Shown here piece after piece: positions 26,088 through 36,560 of a stretch of 64,000 nucleotides of DNA. Under the pieces are notes generated by a model. That model was not told where the DNA came from and did not search any database. It saw only the letters and a list, made by a program, of their open reading frames with translations. Position 1 is the stretch's first letter; each line of letters starts with the position of its first letter. This DNA is from Mycobacterium sp. OAS707 (lineage in GTDB: Bacteria > Actinomycetota > Actinomycetes > Mycobacteriales > Mycobacteriaceae). A program made the position numbers and the translations under genes. The stretch spans positions 1,674,001-1,738,000 of the forward strand of contig NZ_JADBDS010000001.1 in the NCBI RefSeq assembly GCF_014873705.1, in the 5' to 3' direction.

Positions 26088-27554
26088 CTTACCCTTCAGC
26101 GCGTGGAGACCACGGTCAGCCAGTCCGGGCGGTCGAGAAACCAGGGCGTCAACGGTTTGGTCAGTGAGAAGGATGGCATCGCCGGTGGTCTTGGTGAGTT
26201 GCTCGACGCGGGCAGCCACGTTCGTGGTATCGCCGATCAGGCCGAACTCAAGATGAGCTCCGCCGCCGATAGTGCCGGCGATCACCGTACCGGTGTTTAT
26301 CCCGATGCCGATCCGAAGCTCACCGCCGAATCGCTCGGCAACGAGACGGTGAATCAGCACCGCGGCGCTCACTGCGGCGTCGGCATGGTTCGCGAGATCG
26401 TTCGGAGCGCCGAAGACGGCCATCGCGCCGTCGCCGAGGAACTGGTTGACGTGCCCTCCGGCGTCGAGGACAGCGGGCACCACGATCTCGAACAGGGCGT
26501 TGAGTCGGGCTACGGTGTCCTCCGCGGTGTTCGCCTCGACGAACGGGGTGAAGTCGCGGATGTCGACGAACATCACCGTCACCTCGCGGCGCTCGCCGGT
26601 GAAAACATCGTCGCCCTGCTCGAGCAGTCGCGCGGCGAGAGCGGGGTCGACGTAGGTGCCGAATGCCGCCTGAAGTCGTTGGCGCTCAGCCAATCCCGCC
26701 TGCATGCGATTGAACGACGCTGCCAGCACTCCGAGATCGTCGTCCTGAACCACCGGCACGCGCCTGCCGTAGTCACCGGCTGCGACGCGCTCGGTTCCCT
26801 CCGCGAGATCCCGAATCGGCCGCATCGACGGTGAGAAACCGACGCCGACGACTAGCGGAATTCCGAATGCGACTGTCAAGGCAGTGCCGATCCCAAGGAA
26901 CAGAAGTGGCTGCGGGCTGGCCCCAACGATCGCGGCAACCAACATTGCGCTGTCGACGGAGAAAACGAACGCAGTCCCCAGGACCGTCATGTTTGACCAC
27001 GCGGCGATCGTCGGACGAGCGCGGGGTAGAGAGTCCCCGATGCTCGTGTCGCCAGCGATCGCGACCCGTGCAGGCCGAGCGGTCGCCTCCAACATGCTGT
27101 GCACACTGATGAGATACGTCACGGTCCCGACCGCGGCGCCCAGCACACCATACTGTGCAAGTCGCGGTCCGCTCGCTCCAACAATTGCACCGATGCTCAC
27201 CGACATCAGGGCAAAGCAAACCGCGGCTAACCAAAGCGCCCGGTAAACCGCGCTCCGGGAGAAGCTATATGTGGCCTTCAGCGCTGTTGCCCGATCGACG
27301 TCGCGGCCGGCCGCCCATTGCTCGACCGGGCGATAGCGCTTGCGGTCGGCGAAAGCCGCGTACAGATTCAGCGCCAGCAGAGCGACGAGGGTCACGACGC
27401 CTGCCTCAACGTAGTGACGGGAGCCTTCCACAGCGACGATGAGGAACGACCAGAACAGGTAGATCGGCAATCCTGCTGGCAATACGACGGCCAGACCCGC
27501 CAAGCGGTGTTTCGCTCCAAACCGGTCCCACGCCCACTGCCAAATGCGGTCCAT
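26037..27554 (-). CDS. membrane class III cyclase-like protein, paralog 3, altered purine pocket
   Basis: 505 residues with the same plan as paralogs 1 and 2: MDRIWQWAWDR start, six membrane segments, HAMP region (PIRDLAEGTERVAAGDYG) and class III cyclase domain. The two metal-binding Asp residues (FVDIRDFTPF and FLGDGAMAVFG) and the Asn/Arg of NVAARVE remain. The purine-selecting residues differ: Lys becomes Gln371 (NQFLGD, codon CAG) and Thr becomes Gly438 (FGLIGDTTN). Adenylate cyclase activity may thus be low, lost or shifted in specificity. The gene starts 54 bases after groEL1, beyond its terminator. Confidence 0.9.
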   Translation of the reverse strand: MDRIWQWAWDRFGAKHRLAGLAVVLPAGLPIYLFWSFLIVAVEGSRHYVEAGVVTLVALLALNLYAAFADRKRYRPVEQWAAGRDVDRATALKATYSFSRSAVYRALWLAAVCFALMSVSIGAIVGASGPRLAQYGVLGAAVGTVTYLISVHSMLEATARPARVAIAGDTSIGDSLPRARPTIAAWSNMTVLGTAFVFSVDSAMLVAAIVGASPQPLLFLGIGTALTVAFGIPLVVGVGFSPSMRPIRDLAEGTERVAAGDYGRRVPVVQDDDLGVLAASFNRMQAGLAERQRLQAAFGTYVDPALAARLLEQGDDVFTGERREVTVMFVDIRDFTPFVEANTAEDTVARLNALFEIVVPAVLDAGGHVNQFLGDGAMAVFGAPNDLANHADAAVSAAVLIHRLVAERFGGELRIGIGINTGTVIAGTIGGGAHLEFGLIGDTTNVAARVEQLTKTTGDAILLTDQTVDALVSRPPGLADRGLHALKGKSAQTTVFGLDPVATPS

Positions 27555-27565
27555 ATCAAAACGAA

Positions 27566-27595
27566 AACACCCCCGGCCTGGTGACCGGGGGTGTT
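27566..27595 (-). terminator. groEL1 terminator hairpin
   Basis: AACACCCCCGG pairs perfectly with CCGGGGGTGTT across an 8-base loop, followed on the minus strand by TTTTCGTTTT. It lies 13 bases after the groEL1 stop and just before the third cyclase gene start. Confidence 0.85.
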
Positions 27596-27608
27596 CCGTT
27601 GAAACTAA

Positions 27609-29616
<2,008 letters not shown>

Positions 29617-29746
29617 GATGGAGCCCTCCAGTAGTTCGGGTTGTCGATCCGGAGCCAATCCCCGGATGCATTACAGGTGTTCGGCAAGCGTCCGTGCCCT
29701 CGCGCCGTCGTCGCGGGTGCCGGAGCAGGGGTTGGCCGCGTGCCAC

Positions 29747-29773
29747 CTAGCACTCTATACACGAGAGTGCTAG
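29747..29773. promoter_or_regulatory. CIRCE operator (HrcA site) for groES-groEL1
   Basis: CTAGCACTC-N9-GAGTGCTAG matches the CIRCE consensus (TTAGCACTC-N9-GAGTGCTAA) except for the outer base on each side, with exact symmetry. The following bases continue as TAGCACTC to 29778, giving an extra overlapping half-site. It lies about 130 bases upstream of the groES start on the minus strand. HrcA is known to repress mycobacterial chaperonin genes through CIRCE. Confidence 0.93.
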
Positions 29774-29793
29774 CACTCAAGGTCACCCCGCTA

Positions 29794-30291
29794 CTAACGG
29801 TCGAAGTCGCGCGGATCGAACATCAGATGCGCCGAGATGTCGCCGATCATCTCGACGTCGACCTGCCGCTCGGTGAAGTACCAGCCATCATCGTCGCAGG
29901 TGAAGCTATCGAAATAGCGTCCGACGACGATCGGCTGCAGCGGCACGGTCTCGGTGTTCTGCACAACGCAGAAGGTCGAGCGACATTTGGCTGTTCGCGC
30001 TCCGCTGATCTCGCTGCTGATCTCGATGATCGGATTGAGCACCAGATGCCTGGTGCGCGGGGTATTGCCGTGTCCGGGATAGCGGCGGGTTGTCGCGCCG
30101 AACAGCTTGGCGATGGCCTCGGCGCTCGACGTGGACGCCGACCTCGTGCCGGCGAACGTGGCCCGGGCCAGCAGCCTGCCCACCCCCTCGAAGTCGCCGG
30201 CGTCGATCAACTCGGCGTACCGGTACAGCAGTTCGGTGATCGCCAGCTTGTCTGTGACTTGCGATCCCTCTTCGGCTCCTCGCGGGCTCAT
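29794..30291 (-). CDS. SnoaL-like/NTF2-fold protein
   Basis: 165 residues from the ATG at 30289-30291, with AAGGGGA 9 bases upstream; it overlaps the tsaD stop as ATGA. The cone-shaped NTF2-like fold is suggested by the helix [34 protein letters not shown] and the strand-rich C-terminus with [15 protein letters not shown]. Such proteins bind or isomerise or hydrate small hydrophobic molecules, but there is no clear catalytic signature here. Although co-transcribed with t6A genes, nothing ties it to tRNA modification. CIRCE lies just upstream of groES on its other side. Confidence 0.8.
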   Translation of the reverse strand: MSPRGAEEGSQVTDKLAITELLYRYAELIDAGDFEGVGRLLARATFAGTRSASTSSAEAIAKLFGATTRRYPGHGNTPRTRHLVLNPIIEISSEISGARTAKCRSTFCVVQNTETVPLQPIVVGRYFDSFTCDDDGWYFTERQVDVEMIGDISAHLMFDPRDFDR

Positions 30292-31313
30292 GCGACTTGT
30301 CCCCTTACGACAGGCAGACCGGGATCGCTGGCCACATCCAGCGGTGAGGGCGGCGCCCCGGCGGCGATCAGATGCGCGGCGAACGAGGCGATCATCGCGC
30401 CGTTGTCCGTGCACAGCCGCGGCCGCGGGATCCGCAGCGTCAGTCCGTTGGCGTTGCAGCGCTCCTCTGCCAGTTCACGCAGCCGCGAGTTGGCCGCCAC
30501 CCCGCCCGCGATCAACAGCGTCGACACGTTCAGTTCCTTGGCAGCGCGCACGGCCTTGAGTGTCAGCACATCGGCTACCGCCTCCTGGAACCCGGCAGCC
30601 ACATCGGCCTGCGGCGCGTCAGGATGACTCTCCACGTATCGGGCGACCGCGGTCTTGAGCCCGGAGAAGCTGAACGCATACGGATCGTCGCGAGGGCCGG
30701 TCATGCCGCGGGGGAACACGATCGCGTCGCGGTTTCCTTGGCGCGCAAGATCGTCGAGCACCTTGCCGCCGGGATAGCCGAGCCCGAGCAGCCGCGCGAC
30801 CTTGTCGTAGGCCTCGCCTGCGGCGTCGTCGACGGTGCTGCCGAGTTCGACGATCGGTTCACCCAGCGACCGCACGTGCAGCAGGTTGGTGTGGCCGCCC
30901 GAAACGAGCAGGCCGACGCTCTCGGGCAGCGGGCCGTGGTCGTACACGTCGGCGGCGAGGTGGCCACCGAGGTGGTTGACGGCGTAGAACGGCACCTGCC
31001 ACGCGGCCGAATACGCCTTGGCCGCAGCAACTCCCACCAACAGGGCGCCGGCCAGTCCGGGGCCGATGGTGGCCGCGACGATATCCGGCTTGCCGATCCG
31101 AGCGACTTCCAGCGCGCGCCGCATCGTGGGTCCCAGCGCCTCCAGATGTGCCCGCGAGGCGATCTCGGGGACCACGCCGCCGAACCGCGCATGCTCGTCG
31201 ACGCTGGAGGCGACCTCGTCGGCGAGAAGGGTCACGGTGCCATCGTCGTCGAGGCGCGCAATGCCGACACCTGTTTCGTCGCACGAGCTTTCAATAGCCA
31301 AGATGGTCGTCAT
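30288..31313 (-). CDS. tsaD: tRNA N6-adenosine threonylcarbamoyltransferase TsaD
   Basis: 341 residues. It transfers the threonylcarbamoyl group to A37 of tRNAs reading ANN codons, acting in a complex with TsaB and TsaE encoded upstream. The ASKHA-fold start [15 protein letters not shown], the metal-binding [11 protein letters not shown] (His-x3-His) and the nucleotide-binding [10 protein letters not shown] are intact, as is [14 protein letters not shown]. The start overlaps the rimI stop as ATGA. It is essential in most bacteria. Confidence 0.97.
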   Translation of the reverse strand: MTTILAIESSCDETGVGIARLDDDGTVTLLADEVASSVDEHARFGGVVPEIASRAHLEALGPTMRRALEVARIGKPDIVAATIGPGLAGALLVGVAAAKAYSAAWQVPFYAVNHLGGHLAADVYDHGPLPESVGLLVSGGHTNLLHVRSLGEPIVELGSTVDDAAGEAYDKVARLLGLGYPGGKVLDDLARQGNRDAIVFPRGMTGPRDDPYAFSFSGLKTAVARYVESHPDAPQADVAAGFQEAVADVLTLKAVRAAKELNVSTLLIAGGVAANSRLRELAEERCNANGLTLRIPRPRLCTDNGAMIASFAAHLIAAGAPPSPLDVASDPGLPVVRGQVA

Positions 31314-31762
31314 TGCGGATCTCGTCTCATGGTGTATGCGTCGGCGCCGCTGGCGCGGTAATACCGACGGCGCAGCCCGACGTTGACGAAGCCCAAACTC
31401 TCATACAGAACGATCGCGGCTTCGTTATCGGTGCGCACCTCGAGGAAGACCGCCCCGTCCGCGGCGTAGTCGAGCAATTCGGTCATCATCTTTCTGCCGA
31501 TGCCCTGACCCTGGTATGCCTGGTCCACCCCGATGGTGTGAATCTCGTACTCGTACGGCTTTTTCCGGCCGAGCCGGGAGATGCCTGCGTAGCCGACGAG
31601 CTTGTCGCCGTCCCGGGCCGCGACGTAGCGGATGTGTTTGGCCTCCAGCTCCGCCAGAAAGGCCCGCGCGGGCCACGGGTCGTCGCCGTCGAACAGTTGC
31701 TTCTCCAACTCCGCGCAGCGCGCGGCGTCACGCGGGGTCAGCGACGTGTACACGACGGTCAT
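31310..31762 (-). CDS. rimI: ribosomal-protein N-acetyltransferase RimI-like
   Basis: 150 residues of GNAT fold. The acetyl-CoA-binding motif is [19 protein letters not shown] near residue 75, with [19 protein letters not shown] after it. RimI acetylates the N-terminus of ribosomal protein S18 in E. coli; in mycobacteria it has a broader N-terminal specificity. The gene is translationally coupled on both sides (ATGA with tsaD; overlapping the tsaB end), the same tsaB-rimI-tsaD grouping seen across actinobacteria. Confidence 0.92.
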   Translation of the reverse strand: MTVVYTSLTPRDAARCAELEKQLFDGDDPWPARAFLAELEAKHIRYVAARDGDKLVGYAGISRLGRKKPYEYEIHTIGVDQAYQGQGIGRKMMTELLDYAADGAVFLEVRTDNEAAIVLYESLGFVNVGLRRRYYRASGADAYTMRRDPQ

Positions 31763-32340
31763 CGGGCCACCACCGATGGTTTGGCGTCGGGACGGCGCAG
31801 ATACAGCGGTATCAACGGCTCGGGTGCGGCCGCCCAGTCGGCGACCACCCGCACCAGCCCCGCGACGCTGGGATACCTGGGCGGAAGCGCCAAGGCATCC
31901 TCAGCCCCAGGCACATCGGCTGGTGCGTTGACAGCAGGACCCGCCACGCGGACGCCGTCGCGATAACGCGCCCAGTAGACCTCGCGGCGGCGGGCATCGG
32001 TGACCACGAGCGCGTCGCTCGTTGTGTCGACACCGATCGCATCGAGGCTGCACACCCCGTGCACGGGGATGTCGAGCGCGTGACCGTAGGCCGCTGCCGT
32101 CGCCATACCGACCCGCAGACCGGTGAAAGGGCCTGGGCCGCAGCCCACGACAACGGCATTCAGGTCGTTGACGGTCACACCCGCGTCGCCGAGTGCACCA
32201 AGCACATTCGGAGTGAGGCGCTCCGCGTGGCCGCGGGCGTCGACGGTGATCCGCTCGGCGAGCACCTCGACACCGTCAAGCCGCACGACTCCCGCGGTGA
32301 CCGCGGGTGTCGCGGTGTCGATTGCCAGGATGAGCGTCAC
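31759..32340 (-). CDS. tsaB: TsaB, t6A complex dimerisation partner of TsaD
   Basis: About 193 residues. The start chosen is the GTG at 32338-32340, which forms a GTGA overlap with the tsaE stop; another GTG 12 bases upstream is possible. The ASKHA-fold N-terminus is LILAIDTATPAVTAGVV and the loop VVGCGPGPFTGLRVGMATA is characteristic. TsaB has lost the catalytic metal site and stabilises TsaD. The C-terminal PLYLRRPDAKP is typical of the actinobacterial protein. Confidence 0.94.
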   Translation of the reverse strand: MTLILAIDTATPAVTAGVVRLDGVEVLAERITVDARGHAERLTPNVLGALGDAGVTVNDLNAVVVGCGPGPFTGLRVGMATAAAYGHALDIPVHGVCSLDAIGVDTTSDALVVTDARRREVYWARYRDGVRVAGPAVNAPADVPGAEDALALPPRYPSVAGLVRVVADWAAAPEPLIPLYLRRPDAKPSVVAR

Positions 32341-32834
32341 TGTCGGCTCCACTGCCAGATCGCGGTGCGCACCTCAGTCTGCGGTCCGCGCTCGAGTCGG
32401 ATGTCGAGGTGACTGTCCGAAAGTCGTTCGGCAAGGCCCTCGCCCCACTCCACGACGACAACCGCATCTTCCAGATCGGTGTCGAGGTCCAGTGAGTCGA
32501 GCTCGGCGAGCAGGTCGACCGTCCCGTGGTCGAGCAGCCGGTACAGGTCGACGTGGATCATCGCCGGAGCACCGATCCGGCGGGCACGGTGCACACGCGC
32601 CAACACGAACGTCGGCGAGATCACCGGTCCTTCGACGTCCATCGCCGCAGCGATTCCCTTGGCCAGCACCGTCTTTCCCGCGCCAAGTGGGCCAGACAAC
32701 ACCACCACATCGCCTGCGCGCAGTTGACGGCCCAGCTGTGCTCCGAACGCGATGGTGTCCGCGGCTGTGGCGAGCTCTGCGGTGCCTGATGTCGCCGCCG
32801 GAGCGGCGCCGGTGCCGGACTGATGCTCAACCAT
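32337..32834 (-). CDS. tsaE: TsaE, ATPase of the t6A complex
   Basis: 165 residues from the ATG at 32832-32834, which overlaps the end of the hydrolase gene. Walker A is LSGPLGAGKTVLAKGI near residue 50; the Asp of the family lies in IHVDLYRL, and VVVEWGEGL is the conserved C-terminal site. TsaE hydrolyses ATP to drive turnover of the TsaBD complex. The first 25 residues are a low-complexity extension. Part of the alr-hydrolase-tsaE-tsaB-rimI-tsaD run, all with overlapping ends. Confidence 0.95.
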   Translation of the reverse strand: MVEHQSGTGAAPAATSGTAELATAADTIAFGAQLGRQLRAGDVVVLSGPLGAGKTVLAKGIAAAMDVEGPVISPTFVLARVHRARRIGAPAMIHVDLYRLLDHGTVDLLAELDSLDLDTDLEDAVVVVEWGEGLAERLSDSHLDIRLERGPQTEVRTAIWQWSRQ

Positions 32835-33948
32835 GGTTGCGCACCCGATCACGAACCCGCCTGGTGAGCGCGACGAGTTTGGATGGCGTGGCGCGTTCGA
32901 CGAGGCGGACGAGGCCGTCGTCGATTGCCTCAGGCGCTTCGAGCTGTACCAGATGCCCTGCGCCGCCGACGATCACCAGCTCGGACTTCGGCAACGCGGC
33001 CGCCATGCTTTGCGAGTGCTCCACCGGGGTGAGCAGGTCGCGATCGCCACAGGCGATCAGGGTGGGCACCTTCGCAAGCGTCGGCAGCGCCGCGAGCTCG
33101 TCGTGCACCTCGAGCGCATGCAGGAACTCCACCAGCGTGGCGATCGGTGTTTCGTGCATCATCTTCTCGGAGAACGCGACGACGCTGGGGCTGATCTTCT
33201 CGTCGCCGTAGGATGCGGCTCGAAGGATCGGACCGATGACGGCCTTGGCCGCACCGCGGGTGCGGTGCACCGTCTTCGGGGCGTAGCGGACGGCGAACCG
33301 CGCCGCCTCGAGTGCCGGGTTCTTCAGGATCTCCCCCAGCGGCGACCGCGAAACCCCTTCGGCGGCAGAGGCGATGATCGCGGCGCCGACGACGCGGGTC
33401 GGATAGCGGTGCGGGAATTGCCGAGCGTGTGACAGCACCGTCATGCCGCCCATCGAGTGTCCGACCAGTACCACCGGCCCGCGCGGCGCCATGACTGCGA
33501 GCACGGTCTCCAGATCGCGGCCCAGCTGCTCGACGGTATAGGACTCCGGCGACGCCTCGCTCGACTGGCCGTGGCCGCGTTGGTCGTAGAACACCATGCG
33601 CACCTGGGAGCCCCACTGCTCGGCCAGCCTGGCACGCTGAAAGTGGAAGGCCCCCATCCGAAGACAGAAGCCGTGGGCGAACACCACGGTCAATCGGGCG
33701 TCTTCGGGACCCACCTCGCGCACAGCCAGGTCGACACCGTCGGGAGTCGTGACGACGAAACCGCGGTCAGCGTCGAGTAGTTCGAAGTCCTCGTGGTCGT
33801 ACGGATCGTCGGTGGTCACCCGCCTGCGCAGAGACCTGGCCACCGACACGCCGGCGGCCGTGCCGACCGCCGTCAACCCAGCGGCTCCGGCCAGCCATGG
33901 CGCGTTGGACCTTCGGGCGCGCGGCTGCACAGTCTCGCTGTCACTCAA
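32827..33948 (-). CDS. alpha/beta hydrolase, N-terminally anchored
   Basis: About 373 residues. An alternative GTG lies at 33930; the TTG at 33946-33948 shares bases with the alr stop. A hydrophobic stretch near residues 18-36 ([18 protein letters not shown]) could anchor or export the protein. The catalytic serine is in [14 protein letters not shown], with the preceding HGF oxyanion segment ([11 protein letters not shown]), an Asp in [10 protein letters not shown] and a His in [12 protein letters not shown]. The substrate is unknown. The gene sits between alr and tsaE, coupled by overlaps at both ends. Confidence 0.87.
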   Translation of the reverse strand: MSDSETVQPRARRSNAPWLAGAAGLTAVGTAAGVSVARSLRRRVTTDDPYDHEDFELLDADRGFVVTTPDGVDLAVREVGPEDARLTVVFAHGFCLRMGAFHFQRARLAEQWGSQVRMVFYDQRGHGQSSEASPESYTVEQLGRDLETVLAVMAPRGPVVLVGHSMGGMTVLSHARQFPHRYPTRVVGAAIIASAAEGVSRSPLGEILKNPALEAARFAVRYAPKTVHRTRGAAKAVIGPILRAASYGDEKISPSVVAFSEKMMHETPIATLVEFLHALEVHDELAALPTLAKVPTLIACGDRDLLTPVEHSQSMAAALPKSELVIVGGAGHLVQLEAPEAIDDGLVRLVERATPSKLVALTRRVRDRVRNHG

Positions 33949-35111
33949 CGACTTTGGCCCGTCGCTCCACGATACGTTCGGGTGACCCTGCCGCGCGGAC
34001 TGGTGACGACCTCGTAGTTGATGGTGCCGAGAAGTTCGGCCCATTCTTGTGCCGTTGGCTCACCCTGCGTGCCGGGCCCGAAGAGGATGGCGTCGTCGCC
34101 CTCGGCCACGTCGACCGCGCCTGGACCGAGGTCGACGACGAACTGGTCCATGCAGATGCGGCCGACGCTGCGCCGGAGCCGACCGTTGATCAGCACGTCG
34201 ATGCGGCCGCTCAATGTCCGGAAGACACCGTCGGCATAGCCGATCGGCAGCAGGGCCAACGTGGTGTCGCGTTCGGCGACCCAGATGTGGCCGTAGGACA
34301 CCCCGTCTCCTGCCTGCACGGAACGGATAAGCGCGACAGGGCATTTCAGCGTCATCGCTGCCCGCAATCCCATGTCACCGCGCTCGGGTATCGGGGTCTG
34401 GCCGTACACGGCGATGCCGGGTCGCACCATGTCGAAAGCCAGATCGGGCCGGGTCATCGCGGCAGGCGAATTGCACAGGTGTACGAGTTCGAAGTCCACG
34501 CCCTGCTCGCGCGCCTGCCGGGCCAGGTCGGTAAGCCGTTGCGCCTGAAGGTCATTGAACGGATTGTCTGGATCGTCGCCGTGCGCCAGGTGCGACATGA
34601 TGCCGCGGGCCCGGACCGCGCCGTCGGACTGCGCGCGGCGCAGCACGCTCAGTACTTCGGGATACTCTGCTGCGCTCACGCCGTTGCGGCTCAGGCCGGT
34701 GTCCGCCTTGACCGTGACGGTCGCGGTGCGGCCGGTGCGCTCGACCGCATCGAGCACCTCGCCGAGCTGGCGCACCGACGACACCGCCAGCTCGACCTCG
34801 GCGTCCAGCGCGGGACCGAAGTCAGTGCCGGGGGCGTGCAGCCATGCCAGCACAGGACTGCGGATGCCGTCGCGGCGTAGTGCCAACGCCTCGTCGATGG
34901 TGGCCACGCCGAGTTCGGCGGCGCCCGCAGCCAGCGCCGCCCGTCCGACTTCGGCGGCACCGTGCCCGTAGCCGTCGGCCTTGACGACGGCCATCACCTG
35001 GGCCGATCCGGCGTGCTCACGCAGTAGCCGCACGTTGTGCGCGATGGCGTCGAGGTCCACCACGGCCTCGGCGGCAGCAGTCGGGCTGAGTGAAAGTTCG
35101 GTCGTTTGCAT
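33945..35111 (-). CDS. alr: alanine racemase
   Basis: 388 residues from the ATG at 35109-35111; the longer frame upstream lacks a ribosome site. It is PLP-dependent and interconverts L- and D-alanine for peptidoglycan. Lys44 in [14 protein letters not shown] binds PLP, and the second catalytic base Tyr is in [13 protein letters not shown] near residue 270. [13 protein letters not shown] near residue 310 is the conserved C-terminal site. A GACAAT about 11 bases before the start resembles a mycobacterial -10 element, suggesting a very short leader. It is the first gene of the long alr-tsaE-tsaB-rimI-tsaD run. Confidence 0.97.
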   Translation of the reverse strand: MQTTELSLSPTAAAEAVVDLDAIAHNVRLLREHAGSAQVMAVVKADGYGHGAAEVGRAALAAGAAELGVATIDEALALRRDGIRSPVLAWLHAPGTDFGPALDAEVELAVSSVRQLGEVLDAVERTGRTATVTVKADTGLSRNGVSAAEYPEVLSVLRRAQSDGAVRARGIMSHLAHGDDPDNPFNDLQAQRLTDLARQAREQGVDFELVHLCNSPAAMTRPDLAFDMVRPGIAVYGQTPIPERGDMGLRAAMTLKCPVALIRSVQAGDGVSYGHIWVAERDTTLALLPIGYADGVFRTLSGRIDVLINGRLRRSVGRICMDQFVVDLGPGAVDVAEGDDAILFGPGTQGEPTAQEWAELLGTINYEVVTSPRGRVTRTYRGATGQSR

Positions 35112-35165
35112 GGTCACGTCGATTGTCCCAGATGCCGAACGCACACCTCGCTCCCGGCGAAGGTG

Positions 35166-36548
35166 CTAGTGGGCGAAGGGCTGTATCTCGTCGAAGTGGC
35201 CGCCGGGCTTGAGCTGGTCGAGGTGGCCCAGCGCGGTGATCATGTCGTCGCGAAGGACCCTGGCCAGGTCCGCTGAGAAGCCCTCGCGCACCACGACGCG
35301 CAGCATCGTGATGTCGGTCGCACCCTCCGGCATGGTGTACGCGGGCACCTGCCAGCCGTAGGAGCGCAGCGCATGCGACACGTCGAACTCGGTGTAGCCG
35401 GGATCACCGGCCAGCCGGAAGCTGACCACCGGGATCCCCGACCCGTCGGCCACCACCTCGAAATGCTGGCTTTCGCGCAGTGCGTCGCCCAGCCACCGGG
35501 CGGTCGTCGACAGGCACTGCATCACCTGGCTGTAGCCCGCGCGGCCGAGTCGCAGGAAGTTGTAGTACTGGCCGACCACCTGGTTGCCCGGCCGGGAGAA
35601 GTTGAGCGTGAACGTCGGCATGTCGCCGCCGAGGTAGTTCACATGGAATACCAAGTCCTCGGGCAGGTGCTCCTTGCTGCGCCACACCACGAACCCGATG
35701 CCGGGATAGGTGAGGCCGTACTTGTGCCCACTGACGTTGATCGACACGACGCGTGGCACCCGGAAGTCCCATTCCAGATCCGGATGCAGGAACGGCACGA
35801 CGAAGCCACCGCTGGCCGCGTCGACGTGCACGGGGATGTCGAGTCCCCCGCCCGCGGCAAGCTTGTCCAGTGCCGCGCAGATCTCCGCGATCGGTTCCAG
35901 TTCGCCCGTGAATGTGGTGCCGAGAATCGCGACGACGCCGATGGTGTCTTCGTCGATGTTGTCCAGCACCTGCTCGGGCGTGATGATGTAGCGCCCCTCT
36001 TCCATTGGTAGATAACGCGGTTCGACGTCGAAGTAGCGGCAGAACTTCTCCCACACCACCTGAACGTTGGAGCCCATCACCAGATTCGGCGTGCGGCCCT
36101 TCCAGTCCTTTCCCACCTTCTCCCGCCACCGCCACTTCAGTGCCAGGCCGGCCAGCATCACCGCCTCGCTGGATCCGATCGTCGACACCCCGGTGGCGCT
36201 TGACGGGTCGTCGTCGCGCAGGTCCTCGGCGTGGAACAGGTCGGCCACCATGCAGACACAACGCTGCTCGATCGCCGCGGTGGCCGGATATTCGTCCTTG
36301 TCGATCATGTTCTTGTCGAACGTCTCGGCCATCAGTTTCTCGGCCTGCGGATCCATCCAGGTGGTGACGAACGTCGCGAGGTTCAGCCGGCTGCTGCCGT
36401 CGAGCATCAGCTCGTCGTGGATGAATCGGTAGGCGTTGTCGCCATCCATACACTCATCGGGCAGGCGCAGGGACGGAACCGGAGCCATCGCCAGTCGCCC
36501 GGTATACGCGGGAGCAATCTGGGGGACGCGAGGAGCCTTGTGCGGCAT
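35166..36548 (-). CDS. gadB: glutamate decarboxylase
   Basis: 460 residues, type II PLP decarboxylase. Lys276 in NVSGHKYGLTYPG is the PLP lysine, at the same number as in E. coli GadB, and Asp243 in HVDAASGGF pairs with the PLP nitrogen. GSSEAVMLAGLALKWRWR is the family motif near residue 126. It converts glutamate to GABA and CO2, consuming a proton, so it serves acid resistance or GABA supply. No antiporter gene is adjacent. The gene follows nnrD after 12 bases on the same strand. Confidence 0.96.
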   Translation of the reverse strand: MPHKAPRVPQIAPAYTGRLAMAPVPSLRLPDECMDGDNAYRFIHDELMLDGSSRLNLATFVTTWMDPQAEKLMAETFDKNMIDKDEYPATAAIEQRCVCMVADLFHAEDLRDDDPSSATGVSTIGSSEAVMLAGLALKWRWREKVGKDWKGRTPNLVMGSNVQVVWEKFCRYFDVEPRYLPMEEGRYIITPEQVLDNIDEDTIGVVAILGTTFTGELEPIAEICAALDKLAAGGGLDIPVHVDAASGGFVVPFLHPDLEWDFRVPRVVSINVSGHKYGLTYPGIGFVVWRSKEHLPEDLVFHVNYLGGDMPTFTLNFSRPGNQVVGQYYNFLRLGRAGYSQVMQCLSTTARWLGDALRESQHFEVVADGSGIPVVSFRLAGDPGYTEFDVSHALRSYGWQVPAYTMPEGATDITMLRVVVREGFSADLARVLRDDMITALGHLDQLKPGGHFDEIQPFAH

Positions 36549-36560
36549 GGCAAGTCCTTT

